Of a stretch of DNA of 64,000 nucleotides, positions 1 to 8,867 are shown one piece after another. Position 1 is the stretch's first letter, and every line of letters starts with the position of its first letter. The notes beneath the pieces are model-generated. The model saw only the letters and a program-made list of their open reading frames with translations. It was not told the origin of the DNA and searched no databases. The position numbers were made by a program, and so were the translations under genes. The stretch is from Treponemataceae bacterium (GTDB lineage: Bacteria > Spirochaetota > Spirochaetia > Treponematales > Treponemataceae). The DNA lies in the NCBI GenBank assembly GCA_024680915.1, contig JAILBN010000101.1:1-64000 (forward strand), written 5' to 3'.

Positions 1-11
1 CCCAAACTATT

Positions 12-1283
12 CTATTCATAAACAAACCATTTCCAGTCAGGATTAATTATATCACATCTTTTTTCAGATAGGAAAAGAGAGTCTTTATCCTCATTGGTAA
101 GTACAGAAAAATTTAGAATAGGCTCATCAATAGTAAAACAAACTTTATTATGGATAGCAATATCAAATTTTATATGGTAATCACCTTTCCCAAAAATTGA
201 CGTGTCAATCTTTAGTTGTAATAAGTGATTTCCTTTACTTGTCATTCTTTCATATTCATCATTCGAAAAGAAATCTGACGCTGAGCAGGCACATATTAAT
301 TGACCTTTACAATTATATATATCAATTGCAAAAACATATTGATAACCTGCCTGTTTAATTTCATATTTGAGCTCTAGAACAGCAATAACACCTTTCTTGT
401 ATTCGTACTGTAAAGAATTATTATATTTTAAACCTGCTGACTGTAAAAAAAGGAATTCGTTTTCTAATCCTTTATTCCAATATGGTAATTTTTGATTAAT
501 ATTTGAATCAAAGTACAAATCAACACATTTGCCTAAATCACCATTTTCGATTATCTTTCCTTTTTCAAGGAATATACCTTTATTACATAAAGAAGTAACA
601 GCTGGTATTTGATGGCTGACAAATAACACAGTTTTTCCCTGGCCTTTTGAAAGTTGATCCATTTTTCCAATAGCCTTTTTTTGAAAAGATGCATCACCTA
701 CCGCTAAAACTTCATCTGCTATTAATATCTCACAGTCCAAATGGGCGGCAACGGCAAAAGCTAATCTAACATACATCCCACTGGAATAACGTTTAACCGG
801 GGTATCAATATGTTGTTCAATTTCACTGAAAGCGATTATTTCGTCTATCTTACGATCAACTTCCTTTTTTTTCATGCCGAGGATTGCACCATTTAAATAT
901 ACGTTCTCCCGCCCCGTCAGTTCTCCATGAAAACCAGTTCCTACTTCAAGAAGACTTGCAACCCTTCCTTTAATTTTTACCTTACCATCTGTGGGAGCAG
1001 TGATGCGGCTTAGAATCTTTAAAAGTGTGGATTTACCTGCTCCATTTTTGCCAATTATACCGACCCTGTCACCTTGTTGTATTTCAAAGCTTAAATTTTT
1101 TAAAGCCCAAAAACCTTCTGCATTTCCATCATATTTATGGCTTCCAATCTGGCTGTGGCGATCCTGTTTTCCTCGTTTTAAATCCAACCATGTCTGAATA
1201 TCACGAAAAAGAGTTCCATTATTTATTACACCGAGTTTATAATATTTTGAAAGATTTTCTGCTTTTATTACAATATTGCTCAT
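12..1283 (-). CDS. wzt: Wzt-type polysaccharide ABC transporter ATPase with C-terminal glycan-binding extension
   Basis: This 423-residue protein is the ATPase of an ABC exporter that moves lipid-linked polysaccharide across the inner membrane. The N-terminal half carries Walker A (GKNGAGKS, about residue 78), the signature YSSGM and Walker B (CEILIADEVLAVGD). The loop GRVASLLEVGTGFHGELTG is typical of the KpsT/Wzt/TagH branch. Residues from about 260 onward form a beta-rich extension like the Wzt C-terminal domain, which in O-antigen systems recognises the finished chain terminus; the family level is clear but the ligand is unknown. It is the last gene of a minus-strand operon with its permease three genes upstream. 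A GAGGA Shine-Dalgarno supports the ATG. Confidence 0.92.
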   Translation of the reverse strand: MSNIVIKAENLSKYYKLGVINNGTLFRDIQTWLDLKRGKQDRHSQIGSHKYDGNAEGFWALKNLSFEIQQGDRVGIIGKNGAGKSTLLKILSRITAPTDGKVKIKGRVASLLEVGTGFHGELTGRENVYLNGAILGMKKKEVDRKIDEIIAFSEIEQHIDTPVKRYSSGMYVRLAFAVAAHLDCEILIADEVLAVGDASFQKKAIGKMDQLSKGQGKTVLFVSHQIPAVTSLCNKGIFLEKGKIIENGDLGKCVDLYFDSNINQKLPYWNKGLENEFLFLQSAGLKYNNSLQYEYKKGVIAVLELKYEIKQAGYQYVFAIDIYNCKGQLICACSASDFFSNDEYERMTSKGNHLLQLKIDTSIFGKGDYHIKFDIAIHNKVCFTIDEPILNFSVLTNEDKDSLFLSEKRCDIINPDWKWFVYE

Positions 1284-1305
1284 GTCACAGATTCCTCATA
1301 AAAAC

Positions 1306-3027
1306 TCAAATAAAATACTTTAAGCCTAAACTAAATGAATAATTATCTAAACGTCCATCTCCTCCCCACCATTGATTTTCGTAGATTGGATTTAATATTA
1401 AATTATAAACCATTCCTGCTGATATCTTAAGTTCCGGCAATACAAAATAAACACCTTCAATTCCAAATGACAATGTTGCGCGCCATTTCGTAAAATACTG
1501 ACTTTCAAGTTGTCGTATTCCATTCGAATCCAGAGCACTACTGAATATAGTTTTTGAATAGAGATAATTATTATCTGTATTAGTTCTTTGTAGAAAAAGC
1601 TTTACATTCCATTTTTTACTATAAACATCAAATCCTAAATACTGACTGTTACCACCGGTTCCGCATCCTGCACCAATCCATTGTCCTCTGTTTGTATATC
1701 CTTGTTTTATACGACCATGAGCATAAAAGGTATAAGGCCATTGGAATTGAAAATCTTGAGACATCTCCATATTGGTAAATTCAGCAGATAATCTACAAAG
1801 CATATCAGCAGGTAACTCAAAAGACTGCTCAAAACCTGCTGTCCAAACCATAGTATGGAATGGATAGCGAATTATTCCTGTCTTACCTTGAACATAATCG
1901 TCTATACCCACTTCTCCATACATCCTAAAAGAAGAATCTGGCAAAGAATAAGAAAATGAAACAGAGGCAATTTGATTTTCATCATTTTGAATTTGTTTTA
2001 AATTATCTAATGAGATAAAGAAAAGTTCTGCAAGATAGCTTAAATTAGAAAAATCCCAGTAATTGTGAAAAACTCTGTTTGCCGTAAAAACAAGGCCCTC
2101 TAAAATGGCAGGTGCAAAAGAAATTGACATAGCTGTAAGCATTGTTTCATTATTCGAATCATCATTATCAAAATAATCAGATTCTGTAAGTTTTCCTACC
2201 CAAGTTCTGGCTTCTATATCTCCAAGATACCATCCGAAATAGGGCATATAAAGGCTTGTTTTCCTTAATCCGACATCAACTTTAGGATAGGTAGGGGCAT
2301 TGTTTGAATGCATTATTGGGTTAAGCTTCGCAGGCCCCAACCAAATGGATTGAGTTCCAAAACCTATAGTAAAGGATTTCCAGGTCCAGCGTATTTCCGT
2401 ATCCCCCCAGTCGTATGTAAAAAATGGATCTTCACCGAATCTTTGAGGAGCATCAAGATATGTAACCCCAAAATACCCATATGTATCGGCTTTTCCCGCA
2501 TAAGCACTTCCGGAATATGCCGGGCTTATAAGATCAAAGGCCAAATTCTGACTGAAAGATAGCTGAGGTTTGAAAGTAGCCTCAAAGCCAAAAGCTTCAA
2601 ATCGTATTCCTGCTGTCAAGCTTGTGTTATAACCCCGGCCTTGCCATAAAGCCCCATCATTCTGTCCGTAGGGAGCCCCCGTGTTGAAGCTGTTGAACCA
2701 TTCCGGTCCGTATACCTTCATTGAAAGACTCTGTTTTATTCCATTCAGAAACCAGTTTTCCGCAGGGCTGCTATTCTGCCAAAGATTCCATGTGGTGCCC
2801 AGGTTATTCCCCTGCCAGATATGAGCAGCTTCTTCTCCAGCTTCATTTTTGTATATATTCCAGATATTGTCGCTCAAGGTCCTGTAGCCCAGGGTAGGGC
2901 TTTCTGCCAAACCCGGTAAGCTTAAGAGAGAATAATAATCCTCTTCCATGGATTTCAAAGCCTCTTGGGCAAAAAGTGATGAAAAAGAACATAGAATTGC
3001 AAGAAAAGTAATTAATTTATTTCTCAT
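1306..3027 (-). CDS. Wzi-like outer-membrane beta-barrel protein (capsule assembly family)
   Basis: A 573-residue protein with a clear signal peptide (MRNKLITFLAILCSFSSLFA, cleavage likely after FAQ). The mature part is rich in aromatic residues and alternating short hydrophobic strands, and it ends in a short strand finishing in FI, as expected for an outer-membrane barrel. Length and motifs such as the repeated Trp/Gly-rich turns resemble the capsule assembly Wzi family, an outer-membrane lectin-like barrel; this assignment is by eye. It sits between the permease and the ATPase of the polysaccharide exporter, so a role in surface polysaccharide attachment or assembly is a reasonable inference. 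A GGAG motif precedes the ATG. Confidence 0.7.
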   Translation of the reverse strand: MRNKLITFLAILCSFSSLFAQEALKSMEEDYYSLLSLPGLAESPTLGYRTLSDNIWNIYKNEAGEEAAHIWQGNNLGTTWNLWQNSSPAENWFLNGIKQSLSMKVYGPEWFNSFNTGAPYGQNDGALWQGRGYNTSLTAGIRFEAFGFEATFKPQLSFSQNLAFDLISPAYSGSAYAGKADTYGYFGVTYLDAPQRFGEDPFFTYDWGDTEIRWTWKSFTIGFGTQSIWLGPAKLNPIMHSNNAPTYPKVDVGLRKTSLYMPYFGWYLGDIEARTWVGKLTESDYFDNDDSNNETMLTAMSISFAPAILEGLVFTANRVFHNYWDFSNLSYLAELFFISLDNLKQIQNDENQIASVSFSYSLPDSSFRMYGEVGIDDYVQGKTGIIRYPFHTMVWTAGFEQSFELPADMLCRLSAEFTNMEMSQDFQFQWPYTFYAHGRIKQGYTNRGQWIGAGCGTGGNSQYLGFDVYSKKWNVKLFLQRTNTDNNYLYSKTIFSSALDSNGIRQLESQYFTKWRATLSFGIEGVYFVLPELKISAGMVYNLILNPIYENQWWGGDGRLDNYSFSLGLKYFI

Positions 3028-3054
3028 TAAAATCGATCTCCATTTTTTTAGTAT

Positions 3055-3933
3055 TCAAATAACATCCACAAAGGTTCTTTCATTTCTATTGAAAAGAATC
3101 AGTCCTAAGAAAAAAATAATTGCTGTAAAACAGATACTTCCTATTATCATTTCTGTGGGAACATAACCTGCTCCGTAAAACCAAATTCTGAAAAGCTCAA
3201 CTGGAGCACTCATGGGGTTTATATAGAAAACCCATAAGAATTGCTGAGGAGCTTCAGAAAGAGGGTAGACTATAGGGGTCGCATACATGGCCAGAGACAA
3301 TCCGAAACTAAGAAGATGGTTCAAGTCTCTGTATTTAGTAGTAAGAGCAGAAATGACCATTCCAAGGCCACAACCTAAAAGACCTATCCAGATTATAAGA
3401 AGGGGAAAAGCTGCGATCCACCAGGAAGGATGAACATTGGCTCCAACTATAAGATAATATATATAAAAAATCAGAAGGCAAGCAAACTGTATCCCCATCT
3501 TTATGATTTGTCCGATCGTTGTGGAAATGGGAACTGTCAGCCTAGGAAAATAAACTTTGCTGAACATACCTGAATTAGAAGTAAACACAGCTGCCGCACT
3601 ATTCAAAGTTCCTGTAAAGTATGTCCATAGCATGGTGCCTGCAAAATAAAAGAGAAGATATGGGACTCCATCTGTTCCTATTTCCGCAAGATTACCAAAA
3701 ATAAATGTATACATCACTGTTGAGACCAAGGGCTGGACGATGAACCATAAAGGCCCCAGAATCGTCTGTTTATAGGTTGTGGTAAAATCACGCTTAACGA
3801 AGCTAAAAACAAGATCCCTATATCGTATTATTTCCCTTATTCGTAAATCAAGAATTTTAGCTTTTGGTTGCAGAATAAGATCCCAGTTCTCATCATCCTG
3901 TGATTGTTTTCTGACCATATTCTTTTTTGCCAT
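3055..3933 (-). CDS. wzm: Wzm-type polysaccharide ABC transporter permease
   Basis: This 292-residue ABC-2 type permease is the membrane half of a polysaccharide exporter. An N-terminal amphipathic region contains RYRDLVFSFVKRDFTTTYKQ, characteristic of Wzm/TagG/KpsM permeases. It is followed by six hydrophobic segments, including FIVQPLVSTVMYTFIFGNL and the conserved LWTYFTGTL and ALTTKYRDLNH motifs. It should pair with the Wzt-like ATPase encoded two genes downstream. The ATG lies 7 nt after the end of the guanylyltransferase gene and has a GGAGA Shine-Dalgarno. The substrate is not deducible, although the adjacent GDP-mannose synthesis gene hints at a mannose-containing or mannose-derived glycan. 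Confidence 0.92.
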   Translation of the reverse strand: MAKKNMVRKQSQDDENWDLILQPKAKILDLRIREIIRYRDLVFSFVKRDFTTTYKQTILGPLWFIVQPLVSTVMYTFIFGNLAEIGTDGVPYLLFYFAGTMLWTYFTGTLNSAAAVFTSNSGMFSKVYFPRLTVPISTTIGQIIKMGIQFACLLIFYIYYLIVGANVHPSWWIAAFPLLIIWIGLLGCGLGMVISALTTKYRDLNHLLSFGLSLAMYATPIVYPLSEAPQQFLWVFYINPMSAPVELFRIWFYGAGYVPTEMIIGSICFTAIIFFLGLILFNRNERTFVDVI

Positions 3934-3940
3934 TATTTAT

Positions 3941-5053
3941 TTATTCTCCATCAATCATGTGAGCTGCATCTTTCGTTAACGAACTGCAGCCTTTTTTCAT
4001 CACGAGAACTCTATTGTTTTTTACTACAACAATCAAGTCCGACACTCCGCATAAAGCCACTGGCAAGTCAGAATATACAAAACAATTTTTACTGTCGATG
4101 TCAGCAGTTTTGCCTTGGTTATCTGAAAAAATAGAAGAGAAGGTATCCCAGGAACCGATATCCTTCCAGGAAAAAGTCGCTTTTACTGCACAAGCTCTCT
4201 TTGTTTTTTCCGCTATCCCCTTGTCTAAGGATACCTTTGGACTATGGTCATAAACCTCCTCAAGAAGGTCCCAGCTTCTCATGCAATGGAGCTGTTTTCT
4301 GATATAAATCTCAGGAGCCTGAGAGTTTTCCAGCATTGAGAAAGCTTTATATACCTCTGGTTCGTATAGCTCAAGCTCCCTGAAGAAGAAAGCTGATGAA
4401 AAGCCGAACATTCCGCTGTTCCAGAAATATCCTTGATTTATGTAATCCTTAGCTGTATCAAAATCCGGCTTTTCCTTGAACTTATCTATAAAAAATATTT
4501 GGTCGTCGGAAAAATCGCTATCAACAAAAGCTCTTCCTGGTTTTATATAGCCATATCCAGTACATGGATTTTCAGGTTTTATCGCATAGCAGACGAGATA
4601 ATCCCTGATCGCAGCCTGATAAGCTTTTTCTGTTGTTTCTATAAATGATTCAATAGGCTGTATTACATGATCACTTGTCAATACGAGGATTGTATGCTCT
4701 TCGTCAGGAAACAGCTTTTTCAGAAAGTGACAACCTAGAGCAACGGCCCCGGCTGTGTGTATGGGACGAGGCTCATTAAGAACAAAAAGCCGGTCAGAAA
4801 GCAGCTTTTTTTTTGCTTCATCACATTGTTCTAAAAGAGAAGAACATTGGCTTACAACCGTATCTGATATTTCTTTACGGGTAATTACTAGAATATGACC
4901 TGATACATTCATGCTCAAAGCTCTTTCTATAGCAGCTTGTAAAAAAGAAAGCCCCCCTTCCAAAGACATGAATTGTTTAGGGAATGCGGAACTTGAGGCA
5001 GGCCACAGCCGTTCACCAAAACCTCCTGCTAGTATTATGACGTCAGAGAACAT
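3941..5053 (-). CDS. manC: mannose-1-phosphate guanylyltransferase
   Basis: The enzyme makes GDP-mannose from mannose-1-phosphate and GTP, feeding surface glycan synthesis. The N-terminal nucleotide-binding signature is GGFGERLWPASSSAFPKQF (residues about 10-28), followed by the family motifs VLTSDHVIQP, KPENPCTGYGYIKPG and YFWNSGMFGF, and a C-terminal SWKDIGSWD. At 370 residues it has only the nucleotidyltransferase and short left-handed beta-helix part and lacks the C-terminal cupin (isomerase) domain of bifunctional ManC/AlgA proteins. It lies between a hypothetical exported protein and the export permease, with 6-7 nt gaps, so it is co-transcribed with the export genes. Confidence 0.93.
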   Translation of the reverse strand: MFSDVIILAGGFGERLWPASSSAFPKQFMSLEGGLSFLQAAIERALSMNVSGHILVITRKEISDTVVSQCSSLLEQCDEAKKKLLSDRLFVLNEPRPIHTAGAVALGCHFLKKLFPDEEHTILVLTSDHVIQPIESFIETTEKAYQAAIRDYLVCYAIKPENPCTGYGYIKPGRAFVDSDFSDDQIFFIDKFKEKPDFDTAKDYINQGYFWNSGMFGFSSAFFFRELELYEPEVYKAFSMLENSQAPEIYIRKQLHCMRSWDLLEEVYDHSPKVSLDKGIAEKTKRACAVKATFSWKDIGSWDTFSSIFSDNQGKTADIDSKNCFVYSDLPVALCGVSDLIVVVKNNRVLVMKKGCSSLTKDAAHMIDGE

Positions 5054-5059
5054 TATTCA

Positions 5060-5824
5060 TTACTCCAAAAAATTACACATATATGTACAGAAAGAAGTTA
5101 TTCTATTAATAAAGGATGTTTCAATTCTATCTTTAAGAAAAAAGATAGAGGGAGCATCAGCACCTCCTATTCCGTAGATTACCTGCCAGTTACCATAATT
5201 GAACACATAAATGTATGAAATAAGCTCTTCAGGATCAACGCAGGTAAAACCGCTGTATTTTACTTTTGATTTGTTTACACTTTTATAAAACAAATCAGTA
5301 GAAGAGCTTTCGGCAGAAACGTCTGTATTTATAATGCCGAAAGGGCTCATATCAAAATCAACATTGACAACTTCTTTATTTCCTGAAAAATACTGGGATT
5401 TTACATCTGCTGAAGAGTATAAATCAAACCATTTCTCATTGCGTACGGAATAATAGGGGATGCCTACATAATTAGATACATCCATAAGAACACCCTTCAG
5501 CATTTTCAACTCATCACTGGTCTTTGTCGTCACCGGTCTTATCTGTATTGTCTCCGCAAGATAAGATGGTTTAAGTTTTTTGAAATCAGCGATTATAACC
5601 TCAGCCTTATCAGTAACCTTGTTGAGGGAGATTTTTTTGTAATTTCCGATATTTCTTACTACTATCTCTCCGCTTGCAAGAGAAGCTTTCTCATCTTTTG
5701 TAAGCTTATCATTAAATACAGCATTTATTATTGAAGCAGGAACAGTCTCAGATATAATAGGCAGAGCTGTATGTATTAATATTATGAAAAGTAAAAAAAA
5801 CTTTCCTCTGCTGATGATTTTCAT
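5060..5824 (-). CDS. exported protein of unknown function heading the polysaccharide operon
   Basis: A 254-residue protein with an N-terminal hydrophobic segment (FFLLFIILIHTALPIISE) that looks like a signal peptide; no lipobox cysteine is visible. The rest is soluble and mixed alpha/beta, with a GVLMDVSNYVGIPYYS segment. It resembles spirochaete-restricted proteins of unknown function, but I cannot name a family with confidence. A strong Shine-Dalgarno (AAGGGGGG) precedes the ATG. It is the promoter-proximal gene of the export operon, so a periplasmic role connected to the glycan is possible but purely contextual. Confidence 0.7.
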   Translation of the reverse strand: MKIISRGKFFLLFIILIHTALPIISETVPASIINAVFNDKLTKDEKASLASGEIVVRNIGNYKKISLNKVTDKAEVIIADFKKLKPSYLAETIQIRPVTTKTSDELKMLKGVLMDVSNYVGIPYYSVRNEKWFDLYSSADVKSQYFSGNKEVVNVDFDMSPFGIINTDVSAESSSTDLFYKSVNKSKVKYSGFTCVDPEELISYIYVFNYGNWQVIYGIGGADAPSIFFLKDRIETSFINRITSFCTYMCNFLE

Positions 5825-5862
5825 ATGTCCCCCCTTAAAGGAAAATATATCGCATTTCTACT

Positions 5863-5891
5863 AACATATTTTATTCTTGATTGTAACACAA
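5863..5891 (-). promoter_or_regulatory. candidate promoter of the polysaccharide export operon
   Basis: Read on the minus strand there is TTGTGT, a 17-nt spacer and TATGTT, about 38 nt upstream of the ATG at 5824 and its AAGGGGGG Shine-Dalgarno. Spacing is ideal but both hexamers are imperfect, so this is a moderate-confidence sigma-70 promoter for the five minus-strand genes. Confidence 0.45.
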
Positions 5892-6021
5892 TAAATCCAT
5901 TTATTCAAACCGGACGACTGTATTGACTTCATCAGCTTTTTGCATCAAATAACTGGACTTTTGAGGAAAGCGTTGATAATATGGATAGTCGTGTTAAGAT
6001 AATGACAAAAACGGAGGATAT

Positions 6022-7230
6022 ATGGCAATTTCACCTGATATAAAAAAAGCAATGGAAGGTTCTTCTTTCATTAGGAAAATGTTTGAGGAAGGAATCGCTC
6101 TTAAGAAAAAATATGGTCAGGACAATGTATATGATTTCAGTATAGGAAATCCTGATCTTGAACCACCTGAAGAAGTTCTGGAAGAGATAAAAAAAGAAGC
6201 TCTATCTACTGTGAAAGCCCGCCATGGATATATGCCAAATGCAGGCTATATGGAGACCCGGCAAGCCATAGCGAAGAAAATCTCAATGGAGCAGGGTATT
6301 TCCTTGGACGGAAACAATGTCATTATGTCTGTTGGAGCCGCAGGAGCCATAAATACTGTTTTCAAGGCTATTCTATCTGCGGGTGATGAAGTTATTGTCC
6401 CAGCTCCTTATTTTGTAGAATACAGATCTTATGCTGCAAATCATGGTGGAAAGCTGATTACGGTAAAAACTAAAGAAGACTTTTCTCTTGATATTGATGC
6501 AATAAAAAATGCACTTACGGAAAAAACAGCAGCTGTACTTATAAATTCTCCAAATAACCCCACAGGAAAGGTTTATACCGATGAAGACATAAAACTTCTT
6601 GCCGCAACATTGAACGAGCATACAGATAAAACAGGACGAAGACCTTATCTTATAGCTGACGAGCCATATCGTAACATTATTTACGATGGCAGGAAGGTTT
6701 CTCCTATCTTTCAGTTTTATCCTGATTCAGTAGTAGTATCATCCTTTGCAAAGGATCTTAGTCTTCCTGGGGAAAGATTAGGTTATATTGCAGTCAATCC
6801 GGCTTGTTCTGATTCAGAAGATCTAGTCGGTGCATGTATTTACTCAACAAGGGTCCTTGGCTATGTTAACGCACCTGCTTTTTTTCAGAGAGTGATAGTA
6901 AACTGCTGGAATGCGAAGGCAGATTATTCCTCGTATGAAAACCGTAAAAATATGCTTACCTCCATCATGGATGAAGCAGGGATTACCTACGCCTCCCCCG
7001 AAGGGGCTTTCTATCTTTTTTGCAAGGTCCCTGAGAACAAGAAAGAAACAATACCAGAAGGAAAAACTTCGGACGGAGTTTTTTGCGACCACTTAAAAAA
7101 ATATAACATACTTGGAGTTCCGGGAACTGGCTTCGGCCGATCTGGATACATACGTCTTGCATACTGTACGTCAATACAGACGATAAAAGGAAGCAGGAAT
7201 GCATTTATTAAAGCTGTGCAGGAATGGTAA
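6022..7230 (+). CDS. PLP-dependent class I aminotransferase (aspartate aminotransferase-like)
   Basis: A 402-residue fold-type I aminotransferase. Visible motifs are IGNPDLEPPEEVLEEIKKEA near the N-terminus, SVGAAGAINTVFKAIL (phosphate-binding region), LINSPNNPTGKVYT, the Asp-containing LIADEPYRNIIYDG, the Schiff-base lysine in SFAKDLSLPGERLGY, and the carboxylate-binding Arg in SGYIRLAYC. It transfers amino groups between amino acids and 2-oxo acids in the cytosol; the exact substrate cannot be read from sequence. GGAGG lies 5 nt before the ATG. It is followed 37 nt later by glgA and may share its transcript. Confidence 0.9.
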   Translation: MAISPDIKKAMEGSSFIRKMFEEGIALKKKYGQDNVYDFSIGNPDLEPPEEVLEEIKKEALSTVKARHGYMPNAGYMETRQAIAKKISMEQGISLDGNNVIMSVGAAGAINTVFKAILSAGDEVIVPAPYFVEYRSYAANHGGKLITVKTKEDFSLDIDAIKNALTEKTAAVLINSPNNPTGKVYTDEDIKLLAATLNEHTDKTGRRPYLIADEPYRNIIYDGRKVSPIFQFYPDSVVVSSFAKDLSLPGERLGYIAVNPACSDSEDLVGACIYSTRVLGYVNAPAFFQRVIVNCWNAKADYSSYENRKNMLTSIMDEAGITYASPEGAFYLFCKVPENKKETIPEGKTSDGVFCDHLKKYNILGVPGTGFGRSGYIRLAYCTSIQTIKGSRNAFIKAVQEW

Positions 7231-7267
7231 CGGGATAAGCCCCTTACATAAGGCTTAAGGAGATGCT

Positions 7268-8743
7268 ATGAAGATACTTATGGTTACTGCAGAAGCTGTA
7301 CCATTTGCTAAGACAGGTGGTCTTGCAGATGCTGTCTCAGCTCTTTCAATTGAACTGGAGAAACTTGGACATGACGTAAGAATTGTTATGCCCCGATATT
7401 ACAAGATTCCTAGAAGTAATCTGAAAATCCTGGATGGACCGATGTGTGTTCATTGTGGTTCTGAAGAAATCTGGACTGCCGTTTATACCTCAGTCTTGAC
7501 AGGTTCGAAAAATATCCCGGTTTATTTTATTGATCATGAACAAAGCTTTGGCAGGGATGGTATATATGGTACTCATCAGGATCCGGATTTTTCTGATAAT
7601 CCACGCCGTTTTTCAATTTTATGTCATTCTGCCTTTCAGTTATCAAGAAAATTAGGATGGTATCCAGATATAATCCATGCTCATGATTGGTCTGCCGCTC
7701 TTGCTCCTGTATTGTTAAAATTCAATGAACGGTATCATAGTGAATTTGAAAATACTGCCAGTATTTTTACGATTCATAATCTAGGCTATCAAGGAATATA
7801 TGGAAAAAACAACTATCCTTTGCTGGGCCTTGATTGGTGCCACTTTTATTCAGCAGGCTTCGAAGATTATGATAATATAAACTTCCTGAAAGCTGGATTA
7901 GTCTCGTCTGACATGTTGACCACAGTCTCTCCCACATATGCTAAGGAAATCCAATGCTCAGAATATGGCTTCAGAATGGATGGAATCCTTAGGAACAGGG
8001 CCGGGGACCTGGAAGGAATTCTAAACGGAGTTGATACGATGGTTTGGAATCCTTCCAAGGACAAAAAGATTCCTGTAAAATATAGTGCATCTTCAATTGA
8101 GAAGAAGAAAGAGAATAAAGCTGCTTTACAAGAACAAATGGGTTTGGAAGTAAACCCTGATATTCCATTGTTCGGAATAATCACAAGGCTGGCAGATCAA
8201 AAAGGAGTTTCAGAACTGTTCGCACCTTCCTATGGCTGTGCTTATCGAATGTGTACAGAAATGAGGCTTCAGCTTGTGGTTTTAGGTTCTGGAGAACAGT
8301 GGTGTGAAAACGAATTGAACGCACTTCAAACAAAGCTTCCGAATTTCAAGGCCTATATTGGTTATAACGATGCTTTAAGTCATCTGATAGAAGCAGGAAG
8401 TGATTTCTTTCTTATGCCATCAAGATATGAGCCTTGCGGTTTGAACCAGATGTATTCATTGCTGTACGGAACACTTCCCATCGTCCGTAATACAGGAGGA
8501 CTCGCGGATACAGTTATTAATTACAACGAAACTACAGGCAAGGGAACCGGCTTCGTCTTCAACGATCTTACTCCCAACAGTATTTTCGATACAGTAGGGT
8601 GGTCTGTGTATGCATGGTATAACAAACCCGAGCATATTAAGGCTATGAAAATACGCGGAATGAAACAAAAATTCGGCTGGAATGTATCGGCAGAAAAGTA
8701 TGAGGATGTATACAAACGTGCACTCTCGAAAATCCGTTTTTAA
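7268..8743 (+). CDS. glgA: glycogen synthase (GT5, ADP-glucose type)
   Basis: This 491-residue enzyme extends alpha-1,4-glucan chains with a nucleotide sugar, normally ADP-glucose in bacteria. The N-terminal starch-synthase domain has the diagnostic AKTGGLADA loop (Lys about residue 15), HAHDWSAAL and TIHNLGYQG. The C-terminal GT1-like domain has RLADQKGV and the E-x7-E type motif YEPCGLNQMYSLLYG followed by TGGLADTV. Length matches canonical GlgA. The ATG follows a good Shine-Dalgarno (AAGGAG). Compare the divergent paralogue at 36039-37628, which lacks the KTGGL loop. Confidence 0.96.
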   Translation: MKILMVTAEAVPFAKTGGLADAVSALSIELEKLGHDVRIVMPRYYKIPRSNLKILDGPMCVHCGSEEIWTAVYTSVLTGSKNIPVYFIDHEQSFGRDGIYGTHQDPDFSDNPRRFSILCHSAFQLSRKLGWYPDIIHAHDWSAALAPVLLKFNERYHSEFENTASIFTIHNLGYQGIYGKNNYPLLGLDWCHFYSAGFEDYDNINFLKAGLVSSDMLTTVSPTYAKEIQCSEYGFRMDGILRNRAGDLEGILNGVDTMVWNPSKDKKIPVKYSASSIEKKKENKAALQEQMGLEVNPDIPLFGIITRLADQKGVSELFAPSYGCAYRMCTEMRLQLVVLGSGEQWCENELNALQTKLPNFKAYIGYNDALSHLIEAGSDFFLMPSRYEPCGLNQMYSLLYGTLPIVRNTGGLADTVINYNETTGKGTGFVFNDLTPNSIFDTVGWSVYAWYNKPEHIKAMKIRGMKQKFGWNVSAEKYEDVYKRALSKIRF

Positions 8744-8768
8744 CTCTTTTTATTGGTGATAAAATAGC

Positions 8769-8818
8769 AAAGCCTTGCCAGGAAAGTAATTATAAGCTTT
8801 CTTAGCAAGGCTTTTCTT
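8769..8818. terminator. bidirectional intrinsic terminator between glgA and the P83/100 gene
   Basis: AAAGCCTTGC (8769-8778) pairs with GCAAGGCTTT (8805-8814), and an inner GAAAG/CTTTC stem lies between. The plus strand continues into TTTTCTTAT, and the minus strand reads into a matching T-rich stretch. It lies 25 nt after the glgA stop and serves the convergent pair. Confidence 0.85.
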
Positions 8819-8824
8819 ATTTAT

Positions 8825-8859
8825 TGTCAGCTTTGCAATTCAGAGAGTGAAAGCTGACA
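8825..8859. repeat. 10-bp perfect inverted repeat 3' of the P83/100 gene
   Basis: TGTCAGCTTT (8825-8834) and AAAGCTGACA (8850-8859) form a perfect 10-bp stem with a 15-nt loop, 8 nt beyond the end of the minus-strand gene. No strong T-run follows on either strand, so it may be a 3' stabilising hairpin or a first half of the terminator at 8769-8818. Confidence 0.6.
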
Positions 8860-8867
8860 GATTATGC

